Shown: positions 1 through 4,285, counted from the first letter of the stretch. The stretch is DNA of 6,170 nt from Armatimonadota bacterium (GCA_011773575.1 WVXJ01000041.1:1-6170), one strand, 5' to 3'. The notes: generated by a model from the letters alone, not told the origin. Program-made: numbers and translations.

Positions 1-2
1 AA

Positions 3-263
3 GGGGAGACGTGTGCGAGCTGTGTTTGGTGGGAAGACACTGACCCTGATGATGATATGGCAGGAAGGTGCCTTTACCCGGGCGGCTCGAATGACTATCC
101 AGGTCCAGGACATTCGATCTGTGCTCCGTTCACGCCCTCCCTCGAATGCCGCGCCGTCAGGGCCGCGGAGGAGGGGAATAGGCTGGCCAGGGAGGCGAAT
201 GCGCAACGGGAGAGGATTGCGACGGCGTTGGAGTGTATCGCAGACAGGATGCCGCCAAGGTAA
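3..263 (+). CDS. Small cysteine-rich protein, 5' partial (runs off left edge)
   Basis: The reading frame is open from base 3 to the TAA at 261-263, and there is no ATG, GTG or TTG in frame before the ATG at 57. That ATG has no Shine-Dalgarno sequence before it. The residues encoded upstream of it contain a CASC pair followed by acidic and tryptophan residues, which look like genuine coding sequence. I therefore read this as a 5'-truncated gene rather than a 68-aa gene starting at 57. Visible residues (numbered from base 3) are Cys4, Cys7, Cys23, Cys40 and Cys49, consistent with a small metal-binding knuckle. They are followed by a charged Ala/Glu/Arg-rich helix (about residues 50-80) that could form a coiled coil. 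The gene ends 12 bases before the next start, so the two are probably co-transcribed. The family is not recognised. Confidence 0.6.
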   Translation, partial: GETCASCVWWEDTDPDDDMAGRCLYPGGSNDYPGPGHSICAPFTPSLECRAVRAAEEGNRLAREANAQRERIATALECIADRMPPR

Positions 264-275
264 GCAGGAGTGACC

Positions 276-461
276 ATGGACAGCGAGAAGACAAAAAAGC
301 AGATTGAGACGATTGACGAAGACCTTCACGACGGATACGAAGAAGGTGGCCGCATGGGCGCCTTTGCGCCCGATGAGCTGCTTGCCATATGCCAGGCCAA
401 GCTCGCCTTGGTCAAGACATTGGAAATTCAGGTGAGGATGGAGAAAGGAAACGGGAGATGA
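276..461 (+). CDS. Small hypothetical protein, 61 aa, MDSEKT N-terminus
   Basis: The start is the ATG at 276, placed 5 bases after AGGAG (266-270); a GTG at 270 in the same frame overlaps that SD and is unlikely. The protein is charged: an acidic N-terminal half (ETIDEDLHDGYEEGG) is followed by a helical segment with one Cys (about residues 33-55). No known family is recognised. Its stop overlaps the next ATG (ATGA at 458-461), a sign of translational coupling. The first six residues and the surrounding initiation region are nearly identical to those of the gene at 681, although the rest of the two proteins is unrelated. It is probably an accessory gene of a phage or plasmid; function unknown. 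Confidence 0.6.
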   Translation: MDSEKTKKQIETIDEDLHDGYEEGGRMGAFAPDELLAICQAKLALVKTLEIQVRMEKGNGR

Positions 462-688
462 GCGACACGACAGTTGAGCGTCCACCGTCTTGTTGTGTGG
501 ACTGCGTCTCTTACGAGGGTAAGTGTGATCCTAAAGAGCACGGGCCGTCGTGCGCCGTGTGGCTAAGTCACATGAGGGGATCGGATGAGATAATTCGTCA
601 ACGGAGGCATCGTAATGCCCGACATGCGAGAGAGCGGCGAAGCACAACGCGGCGATTAGAGCATCCAGGAAGAGGTGACCATGGATAG
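458..688 (+). CDS. Small Cys4 zinc-ribbon-like protein, 76 aa
   Basis: The ATG at 458 overlaps the stop of the preceding gene (ATGA) and has AAAGGAA at 444-450, 7 bases upstream. The N-terminal part carries Cys12, then C13-x2-C16-x6-C23-x8-C32, close to the compact four-cysteine pattern of many small phage and plasmid zinc-ribbon-like proteins; zinc binding is inferred. After about residue 45 the protein becomes strikingly rich in Arg and His (RQRRHRNARHARERR), unlike its front half. This could be a nucleic-acid-binding tail or out-of-frame read-through after an ancestral frameshift. Another frame contains a plausible micro-ORF with its own SD at 615-659. The stop lies just inside the next gene's start. 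Family not identified. Confidence 0.55.
   Translation: MSDTTVERPPSCCVDCVSYEGKCDPKEHGPSCAVWLSHMRGSDEIIRQRRHRNARHARERRSTTRRLEHPGRGDHG
615..659 (+). CDS. Candidate 14-aa micro-ORF with strong SD
   Basis: The ATG at 615 is preceded by GGAGG (603-607) with a 7-base spacer, one of the best initiation signals in this block. The frame encodes MPDMRESGEAQRGD and stops at TAG 657-659. It lies inside the Arg-rich tail of the gene at 458, in a different frame. It could be a leader peptide coupled to the gene at 681, the displaced 3' end of a frameshifted gene, or chance. Confidence is low because of its size. Confidence 0.25.
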   Translation: MPDMRESGEAQRGD

Positions 689-941
689 CGAGAAGACGAA
701 TGCAACCGGCATGGCAGTAGACGAATTTAGGCGCGTCTGTCTCGCGATGAGGGACGAAGCACGCAAGATGCACGGACCGGGAAGCGGCTACTGGAGCTGC
801 TATCATACGTGCGAGCACTTCGGCCTGGACGGCGGCGTGATGGTGTGCAACCACCCCGACGCACCGCACCGCATGATCATCAACCACACCGAGCTGGAGA
901 AGGGATGGCCGGAGAGTTGCCCCTCGTCACCGCGCAAATAA
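681..941 (+). CDS. Cysteine/histidine-rich small protein, 86 aa
   Basis: The ATG at 681 is preceded by AGGAAGAGG (667-675) at a good distance; the in-frame GTG at 675 overlaps that SD and is a poorer choice. The N-terminal MDSEKT duplicates the start of the gene at 276. After a helical segment with Cys20, there is C40-x3-C44-x11-C56-x1-H58 and a further Cys near the C-terminus (PESCP). This cluster suggests a metal-binding fold; the family is not recognised. The start overlaps the previous stop (686-688) and the 3' end is overlapped by the next gene's start at 905, so it sits in a tightly coupled string of tiny genes. Function unknown. Confidence 0.6.
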   Translation: MDSEKTNATGMAVDEFRRVCLAMRDEARKMHGPGSGYWSCYHTCEHFGLDGGVMVCNHPDAPHRMIINHTELEKGWPESCPSSPRK

Positions 942-1126
942 GCCGTGACTGGGCCCGCTCCAGCTGGCGACCGCAGTGCTACCTATGCGGCCGGTGGATA
1001 GGGACAGGCGGGTACTACGACGTCACGTACGACGACTACGGCGGTGGGTGGGTAGAAGGGTGGTCGACGTGCAGGGAGCACACAGAGGGGGCGCGTGAGG
1101 AAGGAGGCAAAGAGCCGTCATGCTGA
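905..1126 (+). CDS. CxxC...CxxH zinc-ribbon-like small protein, 73 aa
   Basis: I chose the ATG at 905 because GGAG (896-899) lies 5 bases upstream. The longer frame upstream of it is only an antiphase reading of the preceding gene. The start lies 37 bases inside the gene at 681. The protein has C25-x2-C28, an aromatic/Gly/Asp-rich loop (residues 33-53) and C56-x2-H59, the layout of a treble-clef or zinc-ribbon module; zinc binding is inferred from spacing only. The C-terminal tail is Glu/Gly-rich and ends in Cys. Its stop (1124-1126) overlaps the next ATG (1120). The exact family is not recognised; a small nucleic-acid- or protein-binding accessory factor is plausible. Confidence 0.6.
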   Translation: MAGELPLVTAQISRDWARSSWRPQCYLCGRWIGTGGYYDVTYDDYGGGWVEGWSTCREHTEGAREEGGKEPSC

Positions 1127-1374
1127 ACACCGAGATCAGACCAGGGCACAACGCTGAATGGCGACGCAGTGAAGACGGGCAAGTTGTAAGCGAGCGGGTC
1201 TATGTCACCGAGGTCGTCCACCAGCTCGGCACAGACAACGAGACCGGCGCGCAGGTAGCCAAGACCATCGCCACCTGCAGGCTACGTACCGGTGTGGTCA
1301 AAGAGATACCGGGATCCGAGCTATACCCAGGCGGCGAGCTCGTGGAGTGGCGGTTTTTCATGACGGGCAACTGA
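1120..1374 (+). CDS. Small hypothetical protein, 84 aa
   Basis: The ATG at 1120 overlaps the end of the preceding gene by 7 bases. AAGGAGG at 1101-1107 serves as SD with a long 12-base spacer, so coupled re-initiation is likely. The sequence alternates polar and hydrophobic residues (for example VVSERVYVTEVVHQLG and VKEIPGSELYPGGELVEWRFFMTG), which suggests a small all-beta fold such as an SH3-like or OB-like barrel; this is inference. No catalytic motif or family is recognised. It is the last plus-strand gene of the block and converges with the minus-strand pair after only 15 bases, with no obvious terminator between them. Confidence 0.6.
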   Translation: MLNTEIRPGHNAEWRRSEDGQVVSERVYVTEVVHQLGTDNETGAQVAKTIATCRLRTGVVKEIPGSELYPGGELVEWRFFMTGN

Positions 1375-1389
1375 TGATATCGTCGCGGG

Positions 1390-1680
1390 TCATTTGCACA
1401 GCTCGCAGTCGAGCCCGTCAGGCCCGTCGTAGTTGTCCAACGCACGCAACCACTTCTTGACGGCCGGGTGATTGGTAAGCGGCGGCCCCTGTGCTTCGAG
1501 CAGCTCACGCAACGCCGGCGCCGCATCATGCTCATGCCAGAGCTTGTCCAGCTCATTGAACACGGCAGACGCACCGGTCACGCCGAGCACGCAGACTTCA
1601 ACCGAGTCGATATCGGAATTGTGCGCTTTTGTAGCATGCGCCCGTTTCGCGATCTGCTTGGCTCGTTCTTTGCGGGTCAT
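1390..1680 (-). CDS. Hypothetical protein, 96 aa, C-terminal CxxC
   Basis: The start is the ATG at 1680-1678, which overlaps the stop of the upstream gene (ATGA). Its SD, GGAGGT, lies 7 bases upstream inside that gene's last codons. The N-terminus is strongly basic (MTRKERAKQIAKRAHATKAH). A helical middle (NELDKLWHEHDAAPALRELLEAQ) follows, and the protein ends in DCELCK, a CxxC pair at the extreme C-terminus that could bind metal or be redox active. The family is not recognised. It forms a two-gene unit with the gene at 1677-1904 and probably shares its regulation. Confidence 0.6.
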   Translation of the reverse strand: MTRKERAKQIAKRAHATKAHNSDIDSVEVCVLGVTGASAVFNELDKLWHEHDAAPALRELLEAQGPPLTNHPAVKKWLRALDNYDGPDGLDCELCK

Positions 1681-1904
1681 TCCTCAACCTCCGTTTCCAC
1701 GTAGCCGTCCGCATCGGCGTCGTAGGCCATCGTTGTGACCAGGCGCCCGCCTACCGTCAGCCCGATCGTCTCGCCGTCCTCAAGCGCTGCCTCCGCTCGC
1801 TCATGGGCCACGTCGTCACCAACGACCATGCTACCGTCTTCGCGACGGTCGAGAAGGGTTCCCTGAATCCAGGCAATGAAGCTGGCGCGGTCAACGAGTA
1901 GCAT
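1677..1904 (-). CDS. Hypothetical acidic protein, 75 aa
   Basis: The start is the ATG at 1904-1902 with AGGAGGT about 6 bases upstream, a strong SD. The protein has a short hydrophobic/aromatic N-terminal segment (FIAWIQGTLL), then an acidic mixed region, a Gly/Val beta-like stretch (IGLTVGGRLVTTMAY), and a very acidic C-terminus (DADADGYVETEVEE). No known family or active-site motif is recognised. Its initiation region is almost identical to that of the next gene (see the paired repeat at 1678-1692 and 1902-1916). It is the first gene of a two-gene minus-strand unit, downstream of a 7-bp dyad that may be its operator. Confidence 0.55.
   Translation of the reverse strand: MLLVDRASFIAWIQGTLLDRREDGSMVVGDDVAHERAEAALEDGETIGLTVGGRLVTTMAYDADADGYVETEVEE
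1678..1692 (-). repeat. Duplicated translation initiation region, copy 2 (copy 1 at 1902-1916)
   Basis: On the minus strand the 15-base string GGAGGTTGAG[G/C]AATG, containing SD, spacer and start codon, is present at both genes of the unit and differs at one base. Confidence 0.75.
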
Positions 1905-1925
1905 TGCTCAACCTCCTACCGTCTC

Positions 1926-1951
1926 TTGACAGCCACGGTGCCGACTGTCAA
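1926..1951. promoter_or_regulatory. Inverted repeat TTGACAG-N12-CTGTCAA, candidate operator
   Basis: The 7-bp arms are perfect, and each contains a TTGACA -35-like hexamer on its own strand. It lies 22 bases upstream of the minus-strand pair. A good -10 hexamer is not visible at 17 bases from either hexamer, so an operator is better supported than a mapped promoter. Confidence 0.4.
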
Positions 1952-1974
1952 CCGGCAACAAGGACCGCAACGTA

Positions 1975-1990
1975 CCAACCTACCAGCGAT
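1975..1990 (+). repeat. 16-nt direct repeat flanking the hairpin element, copy 1
   Basis: CCAACCTACCAGCGAT at 1975-1990 recurs at 2058-2075 as CCAACCT-C-ACCAGCGACA, with one inserted base and a diverging end. The two copies bracket the 50-nt element at 1991-2040. Confidence 0.5.
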
Positions 1991-2040
1991 CCCGCTCGGC
2001 ACCCGGGAGGTAATCCGTGCTGTGCGCAGACCGAGCGACC
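1991..2040 (+). repeat. 50-nt hairpin element, copy A
   Basis: This element aligns without gaps to 2611-2660 with 38 of 50 identical positions, and the first ten and last ten bases are fully identical. Its ends contain CGCTCGG (1993-1999) and CCGAGCG (2031-2037), a perfect 7-bp stem. Inner GCAC/GTGC could extend the fold. The similarity continues weakly to GTGCGC at 2053-2058. It may be a structured RNA motif or a protein-binding DNA site. Confidence 0.65.
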
Positions 2041-2265
2041 GCACGCCTCCAAGTGCGCCAACCTCACCAGCGACAGGAAGCCAGCGCGTTGGGCTGTTGA
2101 CGAACGGGCAAGGTATCAGCGCCACCATAGACGGCCAGGCGCGTTGCAAACTGGGCTTTAAAGGGGGTAGCAAGGGCAGGGGTGCCAAGCTCCGAAAGCC
2201 CGGCAGCGACGACGTGACCGGGCGCAAGGTGGCAGAAGGTGCGCGGTAGGGGTTGACGGCGAGCG

Positions 2266-2303
2266 GGTTGACTGTCACAGAGACACAACCAACACTAAGT
2301 TGG
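2266..2303 (+). promoter_or_regulatory. Two overlapping hairpins in the leader of the 92-aa gene
   Basis: Hairpin 1 pairs GGTTG (2266-2270) and TGTC (2273-2276) with GACA (2282-2285) and CAACC (2286-2290): a 9-bp stem with a 2-base bulge. Hairpin 2 is CCAAC-ACTAA-GTTGG (2289-2303). They share bases 2289-2290, so they compete. Hairpin 2 ends 7 bases before the SD (2311-2316). This is an attenuator-like leader or an operator; TTGACG (2253) and TTGACT (2268) are -35-like, but no convincing -10 follows. Confidence 0.4.
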
Positions 2304-2320
2304 ATTAACCGGAGGTCCGA

Positions 2321-2599
2321 ATGTCAGACGAAGCGAATAGCACCGAGACAACCACATTCACCGAGCTCTCAAGGAAGCTTGCCGTCCGCGCTACTGAAGC
2401 CCCAGCCGAATTTGCAAGAGATTTTGCTCAGGCCAGCAGCCTTGTTGCGCGGGCCGCTTACGACGTTGCGCAAGCCTCAGTCGCACTAACCAAGCTACGG
2501 CTTGAAGGGAAGAAGGCGGGTGTGCGAATTGTGACAGCCAAAGTGGCTGCCACCCTGGTGGGGGAAGCAGACGAGATAGGCCTTGACGGCGACGGGTAG
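2321..2599 (+). CDS. Helical hypothetical protein, 92 aa
   Basis: The ATG at 2321 is preceded by GGAGGT (2311-2316) 4 bases upstream, a strong initiation signal. The protein is almost wholly helix-forming: a Ser/Thr/Glu N-terminus, then long Ala/Leu/Arg-rich segments (about residues 14-58), a basic stretch (RLEGKKAGVRIVTAK) and an acidic Gly/Asp tail (EADEIGLDGDG). There are no cysteines, signal peptide or transmembrane segment. No family is recognised. It stands alone between two non-coding regions that carry copies of the same 50-nt element (1991-2040 and 2611-2660). A DNA-associated or RNP-like partner of those elements is conceivable but purely inferential. Confidence 0.6.
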   Translation: MSDEANSTETTTFTELSRKLAVRATEAPAEFARDFAQASSLVARAAYDVAQASVALTKLRLEGKKAGVRIVTAKVAATLVGEADEIGLDGDG

Positions 2600-2610
2600 C
2601 CCAGGACGTT

Positions 2611-2660
2611 CCCGCTCGGCAGCAATGAGGTGGGGCGTGCTGGGCCGAAACCGAGCGACC
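2611..2660 (+). repeat. 50-nt hairpin element, copy B
   Basis: This is the partner of 1991-2040, exactly 620 bases downstream in the same orientation. CGCTCGG (2613-2619) pairs with CCGAGCG (2651-2657), and GTGCGC follows at 2672-2677. The internal sequence differs but GAGGT and CGTGCTG are retained. Confidence 0.65.
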
Positions 2661-2718
2661 GGGGAGATATGGTGCGCGGAGGGTTGGGGGTGACTGGTGA
2701 CGGGGCTCGTTGGGTGGC

Positions 2719-2734
2719 GGTGCGGTGCGGGTGC
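2719..2734 (+). repeat. Short tandem GGTGC repeat
   Basis: GGTGC-GGTGC-GGGTGC forms three near-identical units. It lies in the G-skewed part of the non-coding region. Confidence 0.6.
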
Positions 2735-2756
2735 TGTGTCGTTGTAGCCAGGGGCG

Positions 2757-2774
2757 GATTGTAGCGGCGGTTAC
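2757..2774 (+). repeat. 18-nt direct repeat, copy 1 (copy 2 at 2929-2946)
   Basis: GATTGTAGCGGCGGTTAC is repeated 172 bases later with 15 of 18 positions identical. The copy shares ATTGTAG with the AT-rich array at 3256-3292. The GGTTAC end is followed by ACCAATT, as it also is at 3245-3258. Confidence 0.6.
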
Positions 2775-2786
2775 CAAAACCAATTC

Positions 2787-2804
2787 GACCCGGAAACCCG
2801 GGTC
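2787..2804. repeat. Perfect hairpin GACCCGG-AAAC-CCGGGTC
   Basis: It has a 7-bp GC-rich stem with a 4-base loop. There is no T-run on either side, so it is not a standard terminator. Confidence 0.65.
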
Positions 2805-2964
2805 AAACTGGAAGCACTCATTGCTAGACCATGACACGTCCAGCATGGGTCCGCTTCCTACGCCAGTCAAGGGGCGACTACACAACAAGGTGTGAGTGAC
2901 GCTACGGGGTTGAGTGTGAGTAGGGTTGAATCGTAGTGGCGGTTACAGTATGGCGAGGGCTGAC

Positions 2965-3003
2965 GGGGAAGGTGGGAGAGTTGGGAAGGCTGGGGTGAGA
3001 GGG
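2965..3003 (+). other. G-quadruplex motif (five G-tracts)
   Basis: G-tracts lie at 2965-2968, 2974-2976, 2983-2985, 2992-2995 and 3001-3003, separated by loops of 5, 6, 6 and 5 bases. This satisfies the canonical G3+N1-7 pattern with one spare tract. Further G-runs follow at 3047-3067. Confidence 0.7.
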
Positions 3004-3104
3004 ACGAGGTGGACGCGGTGAAGTGTTGGCTGGATTACAATTGGACGGGGAGTGTGTGGGGACGGGGGGTAGTACCAGACCCGGCCAGCGGCATCGGCAC
3101 CTCG

Positions 3105-3144
3105 GCTCCGATTCCGAATAGCACAGAGTCGGAGCGTGTCGGAG
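3105..3144. repeat. Inverted repeat with repeated TCGGAG
   Basis: GCTCCGA (3105-3111) pairs with TCGGAGC (3129-3135). A second TCGGAG (3139-3144) lies exactly 10 bases after the first, so the left arm has two possible partners. Confidence 0.55.
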
Positions 3145-3242
3145 GGGTTTATTGGCGTCTCATTGTTGTGCGTTAAGGATCCGGAGATTAAACTAACGAA
3201 AACAAAAAAAGTCAACACAAAAAATTCGCTGATAGATTTCAG

Positions 3243-3292
3243 TTGGTTACGACCAATTGTAAGAGATTGTCGCGAATTGTCGCGAATTGTAG
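3243..3292. repeat. 10-bp phased ATTGT array with adjoining dyad
   Basis: ATTGT begins at 3256, 3266, 3276 and 3286, with the spacers AAGAG, CGCGA and CGCGA. This equals a tandem 10-mer ATTGTCGCGA with a diverged first unit, and a fifth ATTGT lies at 3322. The array is preceded by TTGGT-TACG-ACCAA (3243-3256). One-helical-turn spacing is typical of iteron-like or cooperative protein-binding sites. Confidence 0.65.
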
Positions 3293-3481
3293 TTATGAAG
3301 TTTACTACAAAGACGCCTCAAATTGTATCGGTGCTTACTCTCATTACGTTAGTGAGGACTAAACAACGCGAGGTAAAATCGGGAAAATGTAGGAGCGTCT
3401 AACAAAATGAAGTAACTTGTGCGAAATGATTACACAAGACAAACAAGATAAGGAAGGTCCGGAGTAAGATAGATTACGGAA

Positions 3482-4204
3482 CTATTGTACCGAGGTCCGG
3501 TTCAGAATCCGCTGAATCGTCGTTGGGTGCCAGCGGGCGCCGCGGGGTCTGTAGCCGCGTCGTGTCAAGTCCTCGGCGATCTTGGTGTAGCTCATGCCGT
3601 CCCGGCGTAGCATGATAATGACGTCCAGCGTTTCCTGCTCGTCGGCATCCAGTACCGCGATCCCATCGGCCATCCGGTAGCCATAGGGGGGCTTCGAGCC
3701 GAGCCGCTGGCCACGCGCGCGCTTGTAGTCCCATGCGTCACGAGTCCGTTCGGCCTTGGCGTAGCTCTCCATCTCGGCAAAGCCGGCCATCATGGCCATG
3801 AGCATCCGGCCCATTGGCGTTGAGGTGTCTACCGCCTGGCCGCCCATATCGAGCAGGTGTAGAGCCACGTCCGCCTTGTCCCACGCCATGCTGGTGTTGA
3901 TACAATCCTGGATAGATCTGAAGAGGCGGTCCAGGCGCAAGGCGACTACGGCTTCGACCTGTCCCGACCGCACGAGCTCGCACACGCGCCTCCCGTCCGC
4001 CCTACGTGCCAAGGGCTGCTTGTAGGCGGAATGACCGGCGTCCACTACCAGCTCGACCAGCGTAAGCCCGTGGGCCTCGCAGTAGGCCTTGATAGCGTCG
4101 GCCTGGTGTTCTAGGCTGATGCCGTTCTGCGCCTGTTTGCCAGTAGAAACGCGGGCATACCCAACCGCGCGAGTTGAGCGCGCTTCTTTCTTGCGTCGTG
4201 TCAT
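3482..4204 (-). CDS. Small serine recombinase (resolvase/invertase family), 240 aa
   Basis: This enzyme catalyses site-specific DNA strand exchange through a 5'-phosphoserine linkage. The N-terminal resolvase domain (about residues 12-155) contains the YARVS motif with catalytic Ser20 and Arg18, then Gln34 in the LEHQ segment, RLDRLFR (90-96) with the active-site arginines, and the STPMGRM...FAEMES segment leading into the long E helix (to about 157). The C-terminal 80 residues (GSKPPYGYR onward, with DGMSYTKIAEDLTRRGYRPRGARWHPTTIQRIL) form a short DNA-binding region like the start of the 'recombinase' domain. It lacks the long zinc-ribbon/coiled-coil tail of large serine integrases. The start is the ATG at 4204, with AGGAGG 6 bases upstream; a longer TTG start at 4267 would run through the promoter. 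It could be a resolvase, invertase or small transposon recombinase. Confidence 0.9.
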   Translation of the reverse strand: MTRRKKEARSTRAVGYARVSTGKQAQNGISLEHQADAIKAYCEAHGLTLVELVVDAGHSAYKQPLARRADGRRVCELVRSGQVEAVVALRLDRLFRSIQDCINTSMAWDKADVALHLLDMGGQAVDTSTPMGRMLMAMMAGFAEMESYAKAERTRDAWDYKRARGQRLGSKPPYGYRMADGIAVLDADEQETLDVIIMLRRDGMSYTKIAEDLTRRGYRPRGARWHPTTIQRILNRTSVQ

Positions 4205-4222
4205 GGCTTGCCTCCTATGAGT

Positions 4223-4251
4223 TTTGTAGCAGACCAGCGAACCGGTGTCAA
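4223..4251 (-). promoter_or_regulatory. Sigma70-like promoter of the recombinase
   Basis: On the minus strand the -35 is TTGACA (4251-4246), the spacer is exactly 17 bases and the -10 is TACAAA (4228-4223). The predicted start of transcription lies a few bases upstream of the SD, giving a very short leader. Confidence 0.7.
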
Positions 4252-4276
4252 CACTTTCGGTCCCCAATGTGTTAAC
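4247..4276. promoter_or_regulatory. Inverted repeat over the recombinase -35, candidate operator or crossover site
   Basis: GTCAACAC (4247-4254) and GTGTTAAC (4269-4276) match at 7 of 8 positions as an inverted pair across a 14-base centre, 30 bp in total, overlapping the -35. The size is like a serine-recombinase dimer-binding subsite, so autoregulation or a crossover site is plausible. Confidence 0.45.
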
Positions 4277-4285
4277 TTGTGTGTC

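Larger units (their letters stand above)
1905..2320. other. Non-coding, GC-rich, dyad-rich region
   Basis: Frames of over 100 codons are open here on both strands (1926-2249 plus; 1916-2278 minus), but neither has an SD-backed start or a protein-like composition. The region contains a dyad at 1926-1951, a 50-nt hairpin element (1991-2040) flanked by 16-nt repeats, an inverted repeat GCCCGG-N14-CCGGGC (2198-2223), and two overlapping hairpins before the 92-aa gene. It is a regulatory intergenic region or a candidate RNA-coding region. Confidence 0.5.
2600..3481. other. Large non-coding repeat region; candidate origin or structured RNA
   Basis: There are about 880 bases with no credible gene; the longest frames lack SD and protein-like composition. 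Up to about 3175 the plus strand is heavily G over C and carries a 50-nt hairpin element, tandem GGTGC units (2719-2734), direct repeats, hairpins and a G-quadruplex motif. From about 3176 to 3481 the DNA turns AT-rich and carries 10-bp phased ATTGT motifs. GC-rich repeats next to an AT-rich stretch resemble plasmid replication origins, but no DnaA box or initiator gene was found. A large structured RNA or recombination locus remains possible. Confidence 0.4.

Noticed and set aside
1975..2075. CRISPR-like repeat pair
   Set aside because: There are only two copies, with an inserted base and divergent ends, and no further regularly spaced repeats or cas genes.
1926..2249. 107-codon plus-strand frame starting with TTG
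   Set aside because: It has no SD and no conserved-looking segments, its sequence is low in hydrophobic core residues, and it spans hairpin and repeat elements.
1916..2278. 120-codon minus-strand frame
   Set aside because: Its composition is rich in Pro, Arg and Leu, typical of an antisense shadow in GC-rich DNA. It has a GTG start without SD, and its 3' end overlaps the SD of the next gene.
2391..2888. 165-codon minus-strand frame
   Set aside because: It is antisense to the well-supported 92-aa gene and to repeats, with Pro/Arg/Gln-rich unlikely protein sequence and no SD.
3136..3402. 88-codon plus-strand frame with GTG start
   Set aside because: It has no SD and runs through the phased ATTGT array and an AT-rich stretch; the encoded sequence has no domain-like pattern.
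3416..3438. CTTGTG-N11-CACAAG as terminator of the recombinase
   Set aside because: The stem is only 6 bp and AT-rich with a long loop, and there is no T-run on the appropriate side.
3455..3500. AGGTCCGG direct repeat as an attachment site
   Set aside because: The 8-bp repeat at 3455 and 3493 is too short and its second copy is coding. There is no tRNA or other sign of an integration junction.
3493..3512. tRNA T-arm-like string GGTTCAGAATCC
   Set aside because: The flanking bases do not form a T stem or acceptor stem, and the segment lies inside the recombinase coding end.
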